The notes: generated from the sequence alone by a model not told the origin. A stretch of 5,821 nucleotides of DNA from Candidatus Heimdallarchaeota archaeon (GCA_029882335.1 JAOUKW010000263.1:1-5821), one strand, 5' to 3'; positions 1 through 5,821 are shown, counted from the stretch's first letter. Numbers and translations: made by a program.

Positions 1-1
1 C

Positions 2-154
2 CATCAGTTAGAAATCGAAAAATACATTGAACAATCAAAATCAATTGTTGATTCAAATACTACAATACTTGATCGAATTCATCAATCAAATATTGATAAT
101 TATCTTCAAAACGTTATGAAGTTAATAGATAAAGAAGATATTTCAGAAAAATAA
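2..154 (+). CDS. C-terminal end of an unidentified protein (partial)
   Basis: An open frame enters from the left edge and ends at a TAA at 152-154, giving the last 50 residues of a protein. The tail is rich in Glu, Lys, Ile, Asp, Asn and Gln, has no cysteine, and ends in DKEDISEK. Its spacing of hydrophobic residues (for example ILDRI, YLQNVMKLI) suggests amphipathic helices, possibly a coiled coil or a helical dimerisation tail. The composition and AT-rich codon use match the neighbouring genes, and the opposite strand is broken by stops, so I take it as real coding sequence. I do not recognise the family and no function can be given from this piece. A T-rich stretch about 37 bases after the stop is a plausible transcription end. 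Confidence 0.6.
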   Translation, partial: HQLEIEKYIEQSKSIVDSNTTILDRIHQSNIDNYLQNVMKLIDKEDISEK

Positions 155-190
155 ATCAATTATCTTAAAATTAAACACCAATACAAAGGA

Positions 191-207
191 TTTTTATTAT
201 ATCTTTT
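191..207 (+). terminator. T-rich probable terminator after the left-edge gene
   Basis: A run of mostly T (TTTTTATTATATCTTTT) lies 37 bases downstream of the TAA at 152-154. Archaeal RNA polymerase terminates at U-rich tracts without needing a hairpin, and none is seen here. In such AT-rich DNA a T-tract is weak evidence by itself. Confidence 0.3.
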
Positions 208-295
208 ACCAATTTCAGAAAATAGCTCATAAATTGTCAATACAAACTACAAAAATCTCTTTAAATTTTTAATTGAACGAAAACTAATAACAAAG

Positions 296-301
296 TATAT
301 T
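296..301 (+). promoter_or_regulatory. TATA box candidate for the hydrolase-glycosyltransferase gene
   Basis: TATATT begins 30 bases upstream of the ATG at 326, preceded by the purine-rich CAAAG, which may serve as a BRE. An archaeal TATA box at this distance would start transcription at or within a few bases of the ATG. The leader holds no Shine-Dalgarno sequence, which fits a leaderless mRNA. Confidence 0.45.
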
Positions 302-325
302 TGTTCTTTTCAATAAATAAAAATA

Positions 326-2437
326 ATGAGGGCTAAAATTCCGGATAAATCTGGTTTTGTTATAAGAGAAAATGTGAAAATCTATTATGAAGTTTTTGGC
401 ACTGGAGACACAACTATCTTGTTCCTACCTTCTTGGTCGATAGGACATTCACGGATATGGAAAGCACAAATACCATATTTCTCAAGATATGGAAGAGTCA
501 TTACATTTGATGGTCGTGGAAATGGAAAAACAGATAGACCAACAGATCCAGACAAATACAAAATTAGTGAATTTGCCAATGATGCCATTGCTGTTATGAA
601 TGAAACATCTACTAAAGATGTCTATTTAGTTTCGCTTTCAAGAGGATCACACTGGGCTTTACATTTAACGGCCTTATATCCAAATAGAATCAGAGGTAGT
701 ATATTTATTGCTCCAGCTTTGGGATTAAAACCATCATTTCCAGAACGTCAATTAAAAATTTATGAAGAATTGGATAATTATGATGGATGGAATAAATTTA
801 ATGTATTTTATTGGAAACAAAATTATGAAGACTTCTTAAATTTCTTCTTCAAAAATATGTTTAATGAATTACATTCTACCAAACAAATTGAAGACTGTGT
901 TAACTGGGGTCTCGATACTACACCAGAGATACTTGCAACCACTATGTATGGACATGATGCAAATCTTGAAAAAACAATTGAATTATGTTCTAAAGTAGTT
1001 CAACCAGTATTGGTAATTCATGGGGATAATGATCTTATTATTCACCAAGACACAGGAATTGAATTGGCTAAATTGGTAGGAGGCAAATTCATTAATTTAA
1101 TTGGATCAGGTCATGGACCAATGGGTAGAGACCCAATAAAGGTTAATTTACTTATTAAAAATTTTATTTATCCTGAAATTAATACTCAAAATTGGGAAAG
1201 AGCATCTATCAGAAAGAGAAGAGCTTTGTATATTTCATCACCAATTGGTTTAGGTCATGCACAACGTGATCTTGCCATTGCAAATGAATTGAGAAATTTA
1301 CACCCGGATTTGGAAATCATATGGCTTGCACAACATCCAGTAACAAAATTTTTAGAGGCAAATGGAGAAAAAATTCATCCATCCAGCCATCTATTATCCA
1401 ATGAATCCGCCCATATAGAGGATTTAAGCGATGAACATAACCTCCATGCATTTCAGGCATTAAGAGAAATGGATGAAATACTTGTGACTAATTTCATGGT
1501 ATTTTATGATATCACAAGAGAGGAAAATTATGATATTTGGATTGGTGATGAATCGTGGGAATTAGACTATTTCCTTCATGAAAATCCAGAACTTAAGACA
1601 GCTCCTTATGTTTGGTTTACTGATTTCGTTGGATATCTACCCATGCCATCAGGTGGTGAAAGAGAAGCCCATATAAGCTCGGATTATAATGCTGAGATGA
1701 TCAGTCAGATTGCAAGATATCCATATGTTAGAGATTTATCCATTTTCGTTGGAAATCCTGATGATATTGTTCCTAATTCATTTGGTAATTGGAATGGTGA
1801 GGAATTACCAAATATCAGAGAATGGACAGAGAAGAATTACTCTTTTTCAGGATATGTATCAGGTTTTGATCCGAGTTTACTTCCTGAAAACCAACAATTG
1901 AGAGAATCTCTAAAATTTAAATCAAGTGAAAAAATATGTATCGTGACTGTAGGTGGATCTGGAGTAGGTACTCACCTCTTACATAAAGTAATTAATTCAT
2001 TCACTCTTGCCAAGGAGAAAGTACCAGAGTTGAGAATGATTGTTGTTTGTGGACCTCGTATCAATACCGAAATATTTGCAAAGGCAGATGGATTGGAAAT
2101 ACATTCCTATATCCATAATTTATACAGATATTTGGCAGCATGTGATCTAGCTATTGTTCAAGGAGGATTAACTACAACTATGGAGCTAACTGCTAGTAAC
2201 AAACCGTTTATTTATTTCCCACTTGCAGATCATTTTGAGCAGAATTATCATGTAAGAAAGAGATTGGATAATTATGGAGCAGGTAGAATGATGGATTTCA
2301 AAAAAACAACATCAGAGGATATAGCAATTGCAATCGCAGAAGAAATTGGTAAAAGTGTCAATTATAAACAGGTCGAAACAGATGGTGCAGTCAGGGCAGC
2401 AAAATTAATCTCACAGATATTGAACAATAATCAATGA
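326..2437 (+). CDS. Alpha/beta hydrolase - GT-B glycosyltransferase fusion protein
   Basis: This 703-residue cytosolic protein joins two enzymes. Residues ~10-280 are an alpha/beta hydrolase. The nucleophile elbow is SLSRG (103-107, Ser105; the usual first Gly is Ser), the likely acid is Asp236 in HGDND, and the catalytic His is His263 in SGHG. LPSWSIGHSRIWK and FDGRGNGKTDRP are typical of hydrolases found fused to other domains. Residues ~298-700 resemble MurG/UGT-type GT-B transferases: a glycine loop GLGHAQRD (308-315), a second Rossmann domain from ~535 with VGGSGVGTH, and a donor-sugar site QGGLTTTMEL (612-621) followed by DHFEQN (635-640). No signal peptide or membrane segment is seen. 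From memory, the same fusion occurs in actinobacteria, so lateral transfer is possible. The likely role is hydrolysis or acyl transfer plus glycosylation of a lipid or small molecule; the substrate is unknown. ATG 326 lies well placed for the upstream TATA box. Confidence 0.85.
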   Translation: MRAKIPDKSGFVIRENVKIYYEVFGTGDTTILFLPSWSIGHSRIWKAQIPYFSRYGRVITFDGRGNGKTDRPTDPDKYKISEFANDAIAVMNETSTKDVYLVSLSRGSHWALHLTALYPNRIRGSIFIAPALGLKPSFPERQLKIYEELDNYDGWNKFNVFYWKQNYEDFLNFFFKNMFNELHSTKQIEDCVNWGLDTTPEILATTMYGHDANLEKTIELCSKVVQPVLVIHGDNDLIIHQDTGIELAKLVGGKFINLIGSGHGPMGRDPIKVNLLIKNFIYPEINTQNWERASIRKRRALYISSPIGLGHAQRDLAIANELRNLHPDLEIIWLAQHPVTKFLEANGEKIHPSSHLLSNESAHIEDLSDEHNLHAFQALREMDEILVTNFMVFYDITREENYDIWIGDESWELDYFLHENPELKTAPYVWFTDFVGYLPMPSGGEREAHISSDYNAEMISQIARYPYVRDLSIFVGNPDDIVPNSFGNWNGEELPNIREWTEKNYSFSGYVSGFDPSLLPENQQLRESLKFKSSEKICIVTVGGSGVGTHLLHKVINSFTLAKEKVPELRMIVVCGPRINTEIFAKADGLEIHSYIHNLYRYLAACDLAIVQGGLTTTMELTASNKPFIYFPLADHFEQNYHVRKRLDNYGAGRMMDFKKTTSEDIAIAIAEEIGKSVNYKQVETDGAVRAAKLISQILNNNQ

Positions 2438-2483
2438 ATAATATTTGCAAAAGAACTACTATTATAATTGAAAAGTATTAGAT

Positions 2484-2510
2484 ATTTTACTTTAATTGAA
2501 TTATCTTTCC
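2484..2510 (+). terminator. T-rich stretch in the convergent gap
   Basis: The 93-base gap between the ends of the fusion gene (2437) and the reverse-strand gene (2531) contains a T-rich stretch on the + strand, with TTTT and CTTT runs, plus a further T5 run at 2523-2527. It could end transcription of the fusion gene. No hairpin is seen, and AT-rich composition makes this weak. Confidence 0.25.
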
Positions 2511-2530
2511 TATATAAATTAATTTTTAAT

Positions 2531-3205
2531 CTAATTAAATTCCTCATATTTTATCAATAACCTCCCATTATCAGTTTTACCCTCTATTATTGTAACATTC
2601 TTTTTTGTATGTGTAATATTCAATACTGGATTCAAACTATTTTCTTTGATAATCCGATCTATGGGTATTTTTAACATGTTCGATATAGTTTTTATCATTT
2701 CAAAATGCTTTTCTGTTACTTTATGTCCAGTTTGATTTATTGGAATCCCAATTTCGATTCGACTTTTATTATCATTTCTCCAATTAATTTTCCTTAATAA
2801 ATCATAAACGTAGTTTTCATGAACTTCAACTCCCATCTCCTGTTTGATTACAGCCTGTATTGAAGGTATGTGCCAAAAATCAAATTTAAAACCATAATTT
2901 TTCGGAGAGTTGTTTAATATCTTTCTCAACTGACCATAATTTACTTTTGATGGTCTACCTGTTTTTTTCTTTGTTGCCAAAGCATGTACACCACCATTTT
3001 TGTATTTATTTAACCAATAATATGCTTGATCTCGACTAATTAATAATATTTTTGCAATTTCAGAGACTGATTTGTTATTTAAGAAATGTATTACAATTAA
3101 TAATCTAATTTTTATCTTTGCATCTTTTTCATCATGGTAGAAATATTTTAAGTTAGAAAGTACATTTTGCGAATTAGTTAATTTATTTTTTAATTTTATT
3201 GGCAA
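2531..3205 (-). CDS. Double helix-turn-helix protein, IS630-transposase-like DNA-binding part without catalytic domain
   Basis: A 224-residue protein with the two DNA-binding modules found at the N-terminus of IS630/Tc1-type transposases. The first helix-turn-helix covers ~44-76 (SVSEIAKILLISRDQAYYWL). It is followed by a basic linker with GRPSK (83-87, AT-hook-like), then a winged helix-turn-helix at ~103-142 including IQAVIKQEMGVEVHENYVYD. In IS630 transposases a DDE nuclease domain of ~180 residues follows. Here residues ~150-224 are something else, with no DDE pattern, ending in a likely beta-rich segment (NVTIIEGK, GRLLIKY). It is probably a transposase-derived DNA-binding regulator, not a transposase. 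The start is TTG at 3205: an in-frame stop lies 15 bases upstream at 3218-3220, and no ATG occurs before residue 124, past the first helix-turn-helix. It is transcribed away from the membrane-protein gene, so they share a promoter region. It could instead be a decayed transposase, but the frame is intact and no DDE remnant lies beyond the stop. Confidence 0.72.
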   Translation of the reverse strand: MPIKLKNKLTNSQNVLSNLKYFYHDEKDAKIKIRLLIVIHFLNNKSVSEIAKILLISRDQAYYWLNKYKNGGVHALATKKKTGRPSKVNYGQLRKILNNSPKNYGFKFDFWHIPSIQAVIKQEMGVEVHENYVYDLLRKINWRNDNKSRIEIGIPINQTGHKVTEKHFEMIKTISNMLKIPIDRIIKENSLNPVLNITHTKKNVTIIEGKTDNGRLLIKYEEFN

Positions 3206-3223
3206 TAAATTACTGTATTATTT

Positions 3224-3237
3224 ATCTTAAAAAAGAT
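3224..3237. repeat. Perfect 5+4+5 inverted repeat in the divergent promoter region
   Basis: ATCTT-AAAA-AAGAT forms a perfect short dyad 19 bases upstream of the TTG at 3205. It covers the candidate TATA box of the reverse-strand DNA-binding gene, where an autorepressor might bind. Arms of 5 bases occur easily by chance in AT-rich DNA. Confidence 0.3.
3225..3232 (-). promoter_or_regulatory. TATA box candidate for the helix-turn-helix gene
   Basis: Read on the reverse strand the sequence is TTTTAAGA, close to the archaeal TTTAWATA consensus, with its upstream edge 27 bases from the TTG start at 3205. That spacing matches the other genes here and would give a leaderless transcript. It supports the TTG start, which has no competing in-frame ATG nearby. 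Confidence 0.35.
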
Positions 3238-3258
3238 TTTAGCTATATACTACTCTTC

Positions 3259-3268
3259 TTTACAAATA
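3259..3268 (+). promoter_or_regulatory. TATA box candidate for the 12-TM membrane protein gene
   Basis: TTTACAAATA starts 27 bases before the ATG at 3286, the spacing expected for a leaderless transcript, though the C makes it an imperfect box. A cleaner TATATA at 3244-3249 is an alternative and would give a leader of about 14 bases. Both support ATG 3286 over the upstream ATG at 3199. Confidence 0.3.
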
Positions 3269-3285
3269 ATTCATATTATTATTTG

Positions 3286-4443
3286 ATGAAAGACAAAATT
3301 AACAATCCTTTCTTTCTGATGAGTTTTTTCTATTTATTTGTAGCAACTCTTATCAGTATACAAGCAAGTTTAATCGCTTTTGGATGGATATCATCTGGAT
3401 CAACATCAATATCATGGGTTAGAATTCATTTTATTACTCTAGGTGTTGTCACTCAGTTTATATTCGGATATACTCCAATCCATTTATCGAAAAAACCATT
3501 ATCTACAAGATGGGATATTTTTCTAGTATTAAATTCAGGAATTATCATCTTTTTCTATGGTAGATCAATTTTAGATTTCTATTTAATTGCAACAGGAGGA
3601 ACATTGATATTTATGGCAAATATCCTATTTTTAATTCAAATTATAAAACTGGATAAAATTGAAAGAACATACTCAACTACCAATTTTTATATTTTTGGAA
3701 TTTTGTTCTATTTAATTGGAATTATACTAGGTGCAGGTATATGGACTGGTCTTTCAGAATATTTGAAAATATTTAATATCTTGGAAGCTCATATTCATGC
3801 TCAAAATTGGGGATTTCTGTCCCTTATGTTTGCAGGATTTATTATTGATTTATATCCCGAATTTACTAAAAATGAATTACATATAAAAAATAACATTGAT
3901 AAGATATTTATTTCACTTTCTTTAGGTGGGTTTGCCTTAGTTCTCTCACCTTGGATAGGAGGAGTTCTTGCACAACCCATAGCAGTATTTGGCATTGTAT
4001 TATTCCTATTTGGGACTTCAATTTTACTTAATACTTTAATCAAAACTGAAAATAAAGATATTGGTATATATCATCTGATTATTGGTTATAATTGGATATA
4101 TACACCTGTTTTGCTCGCACCATTTGTCTTGTTAAAAATCCCTGCATTTAGTATGGTTGAATATTTAGCCCCTCAAGCACTAGTTTATGGGTGGATAGTA
4201 CAGTTAACAATCGCATTGCTACCATTTATCTTAAGAAATTCATTCACACCTAATCAAGCAAAACTTGGTGGGAATGTATTCTCGCTAATAACTGTTAATG
4301 TTGGGGCTTTATCACTCTGGATTAGTATATTTTCAAGTAGTTTACGTGGTGTTTTCCAAGGAATTGCTTATTTATTTTGGTTCTTTGCATTAATGTCTAC
4401 TGTAATACAAATTTATAATATATTTAACGAAAAACTTAATTAG
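3286..4443 (+). CDS. 12-TM membrane protein of the NnrS / heme-copper oxidase subunit I-like type
   Basis: This 385-residue integral membrane protein has about 12 hydrophobic segments, near residues 9-34, 44-65, 76-92, 97-120, 134-156, 171-191, 207-226, 230-252, 261-283, 295-317, 331-349 and 359-380. That is the number in heme-copper oxidase subunit I. Segment 2 carries WVRIHFITLG (His48), where oxidases place a low-spin heme ligand. Segment 6 is preceded by EAHIHAQNWGF (His169, His171), a motif I associate with uncharacterised haloarchaeal and NnrS-like proteins. The paired copper-site histidines of segment 7 and the paired heme ligands of segment 10 are absent, so it is unlikely to be a working terminal oxidase. 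Heme or metal binding, or a nitric-oxide-related role, is inferred from fold resemblance only. An in-frame ATG at 3199 would add 29 residues, but it lies inside the divergent gene's start region and upstream of the candidate TATA boxes, so I prefer 3286. Confidence 0.68.
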   Translation: MKDKINNPFFLMSFFYLFVATLISIQASLIAFGWISSGSTSISWVRIHFITLGVVTQFIFGYTPIHLSKKPLSTRWDIFLVLNSGIIIFFYGRSILDFYLIATGGTLIFMANILFLIQIIKLDKIERTYSTTNFYIFGILFYLIGIILGAGIWTGLSEYLKIFNILEAHIHAQNWGFLSLMFAGFIIDLYPEFTKNELHIKNNIDKIFISLSLGGFALVLSPWIGGVLAQPIAVFGIVLFLFGTSILLNTLIKTENKDIGIYHLIIGYNWIYTPVLLAPFVLLKIPAFSMVEYLAPQALVYGWIVQLTIALLPFILRNSFTPNQAKLGGNVFSLITVNVGALSLWISIFSSSLRGVFQGIAYLFWFFALMSTVIQIYNIFNEKLN

Positions 4444-4486
4444 AACATATTTTAAATAACTTAATTAAATTATCTGAACTAATTAA

Positions 4487-4498
4487 TTTTTGGTCTTC
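4487..4498 (+). terminator. T-rich probable terminator after the membrane protein gene
   Basis: TTTTTGGTCTTC lies about 44 bases after the TAG at 4441-4443 and before the next promoter at 4534. A U-rich tract there would separate the membrane-protein transcript from the methyltransferase gene. No hairpin supports it. Confidence 0.25.
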
Positions 4499-4533
4499 TC
4501 ATTGCATTTGATCATATTTCTAGAAAACTAGTG

Positions 4534-4541
4534 TTTAAATA
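4534..4541 (+). promoter_or_regulatory. TATA box for the methyltransferase gene
   Basis: TTTAAATA is an exact match to the archaeal TATA consensus and starts 29 bases before the ATG at 4563, preceded by AACTAGTG as a possible BRE. The spacing predicts transcription starting at or beside the ATG, and no Shine-Dalgarno sequence is present. A small dyad, AAAC-TAGT-GTTT (4526-4537), overlaps its upstream edge. Confidence 0.6.
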
Positions 4542-4562
4542 CATCTATCTGAATGGATTCTT

Positions 4563-5402
4563 ATGACAGAAAAATCATCGTATTATATATCAAAATCAAC
4601 AAGAAATAAAGAAACTGCAATTAAAGGTCTAGAATATCAAGTAAAAATGATGTGGCCTGATGAAAAAGAAAAATTAATGCAGTTTGGGCTTCAAGACGGT
4701 TCGAAAATATTTGAACCTGGAAACGGTCCTGGCTTCATCACCAAAAAGCTACTTGAACTATATCCAAACTCACATGTCACTGCTGTTGAAATTGATCCAA
4801 TGATGATAGAATTGCAAAAGGAAGTATTGGCAGGATTTGAAAATAGATATTTTACAAAATTAGGATCTGTTTACGACACAGGGCTTCCTGAAAATGAATA
4901 TGATGTAGCTATCGTCCGTTTATTATTGCAACACTTACCGGAAACGGAAAAAATAATTGCAGAATTTTACAGAGTATTAAAACCAAGTGGTAAATTAATC
5001 ATCATCGATGTTGATGATGGTGTTGGAATGGCAAAAATTGAGAATTTAACTCCAGAAGAAAGAGATTTTGATAGAATGATCCATCAAAAATTCCAAGTAT
5101 TCCAGTCTAAAGAAGGTGGTAATAGATTTATTTCACGTTATCTACCCAAAATGTTACTTAAAGTAGGATTTATGAACGTTAAAATAGATTCAATAATATC
5201 ACATACAGATTTATTAGATGAAGAGCGTAAAAATTTATATCTTATGTTTTTTGAGGATAATCCATACATTAAAGACCATTTAACAACTGGTGTGATAAAT
5301 CAAGAAGAATACAATAAATTAATGGAGATACAAGATAAGATTAAAAATTTTGAAGACAAGGGAATGGTTTTCATTGTGTTCATTACATCAGGAGAAAAAT
5401 GA
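4563..5402 (+). CDS. Class I SAM-dependent methyltransferase
   Basis: A 279-residue soluble protein with a complete Rossmann-type SAM-binding core. Motif I is IFEPGNGPGF (49-58), with Glu in place of the more common Asp. Motif II is VEIDP (75-79), where Glu76 should bind the SAM ribose. GSVYD (101-105) holds the adenine-contacting acid, motif IV is YDVAIVRLLLQHL (113-125), and the family hallmark RVLKPSGKLIIID lies at 137-149. The N-terminal region (~10-42), with RNKETAIKGLEYQVKMMW, and the C-terminal ~80 residues form the cap that usually selects the substrate. The layout resembles UbiE/Methyltransf_25-type small-molecule or lipid methyltransferases, but nothing identifies the acceptor. It ends in a TGA. 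Its own consensus TATA box and gaps of 119 and 173 bases on either side argue for transcription as a single gene. Confidence 0.88.
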   Translation: MTEKSSYYISKSTRNKETAIKGLEYQVKMMWPDEKEKLMQFGLQDGSKIFEPGNGPGFITKKLLELYPNSHVTAVEIDPMMIELQKEVLAGFENRYFTKLGSVYDTGLPENEYDVAIVRLLLQHLPETEKIIAEFYRVLKPSGKLIIIDVDDGVGMAKIENLTPEERDFDRMIHQKFQVFQSKEGGNRFISRYLPKMLLKVGFMNVKIDSIISHTDLLDEERKNLYLMFFEDNPYIKDHLTTGVINQEEYNKLMEIQDKIKNFEDKGMVFIVFITSGEK

Positions 5403-5410
5403 TCTAAAAA

Positions 5411-5425
5411 TTAAATTAAATTAAA
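5411..5425 (+). repeat. Three tandem TTAAA pentamers
   Basis: TTAAA is repeated three times directly after the methyltransferase stop, with partial copies on both sides. This is a simple low-complexity tract with no evident function. Confidence 0.5.
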
Positions 5426-5475
5426 TAATATTTGACAAAAAGATTATTCATATTATCACATATATTGACTTCTTC

Positions 5476-5494
5476 TTATAAAAAAAATTTATAA
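5476..5494. repeat. 7-bp inverted repeat, TTATAAA / TTTATAA
   Basis: Perfect 7-base arms are separated by AAAAA in the gap between the methyltransferase and the next gene. It could form a weak hairpin, but it has no G or C in the stem and no T-tract after it, so it is not a typical terminator. Chance is likely at this base composition. Confidence 0.3.
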
Positions 5495-5528
5495 CAACAA
5501 TTATTTGTCGAATTTTGTTGCTCCAAAA

Positions 5529-5542
5529 CTAATTCAAATTAG
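5529..5542. promoter_or_regulatory. Dyad just upstream of the last promoter, possible operator
   Basis: CTAATT-CA-AATTAG is a perfect 6+2+6 inverted repeat ending 4 bases before the TATA box at 5547. A second overlapping pair, AAACTA (5526-5531) and TAGTTT (5544-5549), reaches into that box. A dimeric repressor or activator could bind here, but no regulator is known and AT-rich DNA yields such dyads by chance. Confidence 0.3.
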
Positions 5543-5546
5543 CTAG

Positions 5547-5554
5547 TTTATAAG
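5547..5554 (+). promoter_or_regulatory. TATA box for the DUF2085-like gene
   Basis: TTTATAAG starts 29 bases before the GTG at 5576, the same spacing as at the methyltransferase gene. It decides the start: transcription would begin at or next to the GTG, and there is no Shine-Dalgarno sequence. Confidence 0.5.
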
Positions 5555-5575
5555 TACATAATTAAGTGAATATTT

Positions 5576-5821
5576 GTGAAAGGGATAGCAAATAATTATA
5601 AAGATCGAAATAGTAAATGGTTATCGTTTAATTATCGATTAGCCCACCATCCCACTTGTGACAATTTTACGGTACATTTTTATCATATTAGAAAGATGAA
5701 AATATGTAGAGGTTGTTTTATGGTCTATACGGGCATGTTAATAGGAATACCACTCATTATAATGTTATATCGAAATTATAATTTAAATTTAAATCAATAT
5801 TATCTTGTTCTTTGGATACTT
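5576..5821 (+). CDS. DUF2085-like CxxC membrane protein (N-terminal part, runs off right edge)
   Basis: An open frame of 82 codons continues past the window end. It has a conserved-looking His/Cys cluster: RLAHHPTCDNF (21-31; His24, His25, Cys28), His34, His37, and a CRGC pair (Cys44, Cys47) followed by VYTG. A hydrophobic segment starts at ~52 (MLIGIPLIIML), with another beginning near the edge. Spaced HHPxC, CxGC and YxG followed by membrane helices match what I recall of DUF2085 and related archaeal proteins of unknown function; the residues suggest metal binding or a redox role near the membrane. The start is GTG: an in-frame TGA lies at 5567-5569, and the first ATG (5696) falls after HHPxC and just before CRGC. 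The upstream TATA box also fits GTG. Confidence 0.62.
   Translation, partial: MKGIANNYKDRNSKWLSFNYRLAHHPTCDNFTVHFYHIRKMKICRGCFMVYTGMLIGIPLIIMLYRNYNLNLNQYYLVLWIL

Noticed and set aside
179..246. Direct repeat CAATACAAA at 179-187 and 238-246
   Set aside because: Two 9-base copies in AT-rich intergenic DNA are expected by chance and have no associated structure.
385..588. Reverse-strand open frame of 67 codons
   Set aside because: It lies inside the hydrolase coding sequence opposite conserved motifs, and its product resembles no protein I recognise.
1710..1901. Forward-strand open frame of 63 codons
   Set aside because: It lies in another frame inside the glycosyltransferase half of the fusion gene, with no promoter of its own.
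2531..3205. An intact IS630-type insertion sequence
   Set aside because: No DDE domain, no second ORF, and no terminal inverted repeats or TA duplications that I could see at either end of the gene.
3199..3285. A 29-residue N-terminal extension of the membrane protein starting at ATG 3199
   Set aside because: It overlaps the start of the divergent gene, lies upstream of both candidate TATA boxes, and adds low-complexity Tyr/Phe-rich residues before the natural first membrane segment.
3801..4043. Reverse-strand open frame of 80 codons
   Set aside because: It is the antisense of membrane-segment codons of the 12-TM gene, and its product looks random.
5403..5575. Possible small RNA or CRISPR-like repeats in the gap before the last gene
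   Set aside because: It contains only a short TTAAA tract and weak AT-only dyads, with no regular repeat-spacer pattern and no GC-rich stem.

Overview
The window looks like a low-GC archaeal chromosome segment (roughly 30% GC by eye, arginine mostly AGA). The evidence for Archaea is in the promoters. None of the complete genes has a Shine-Dalgarno sequence, and most starts have a TATA-like box 27-30 bases upstream, which is where archaeal leaderless transcripts begin. The proteins also recall archaeal families: a heme-copper-oxidase-fold membrane protein with a histidine motif I associate with haloarchaea and relatives, and a DUF2085-like CxxC membrane protein. A mesophilic AT-rich lineage such as Nitrososphaeria or an Asgard (Heimdall-type) archaeon would fit, but I cannot fix the phylum.

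Layout, left to right: the 3' end of an unidentified gene (2-154, +); a T-rich probable terminator; a large alpha/beta-hydrolase to GT-B glycosyltransferase fusion (326-2437, +); a short convergent gap; a stand-alone double helix-turn-helix protein related to the DNA-binding part of IS630-type transposases (2531-3205, -); a divergent promoter region; a 12-TM NnrS / heme-copper-oxidase-I-like protein (3286-4443, +); a class I SAM-dependent methyltransferase (4563-5402, +); and the 5' part of a DUF2085-like membrane protein (5576 to the right edge, +).

The genes appear to be separately transcribed, not an operon: each + strand gene has its own candidate promoter and the gaps are about 90-170 bases. 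I see no shared pathway. The hydrolase-glycosyltransferase fusion suggests glycolipid or secondary-metabolite chemistry, and the methyltransferase has no substrate-revealing feature. The clearest regulatory hypothesis is the divergent pair of DNA-binding protein and membrane protein, with a small inverted repeat over the candidate promoter of the DNA-binding gene.

There is no CRISPR array, no RNA gene, no intact mobile element and no convincing multi-gene defence or novel system. The most unusual items are the transposase-like DNA-binding protein whose catalytic domain is absent and replaced by about 75 unrecognised residues, and the two-enzyme fusion.
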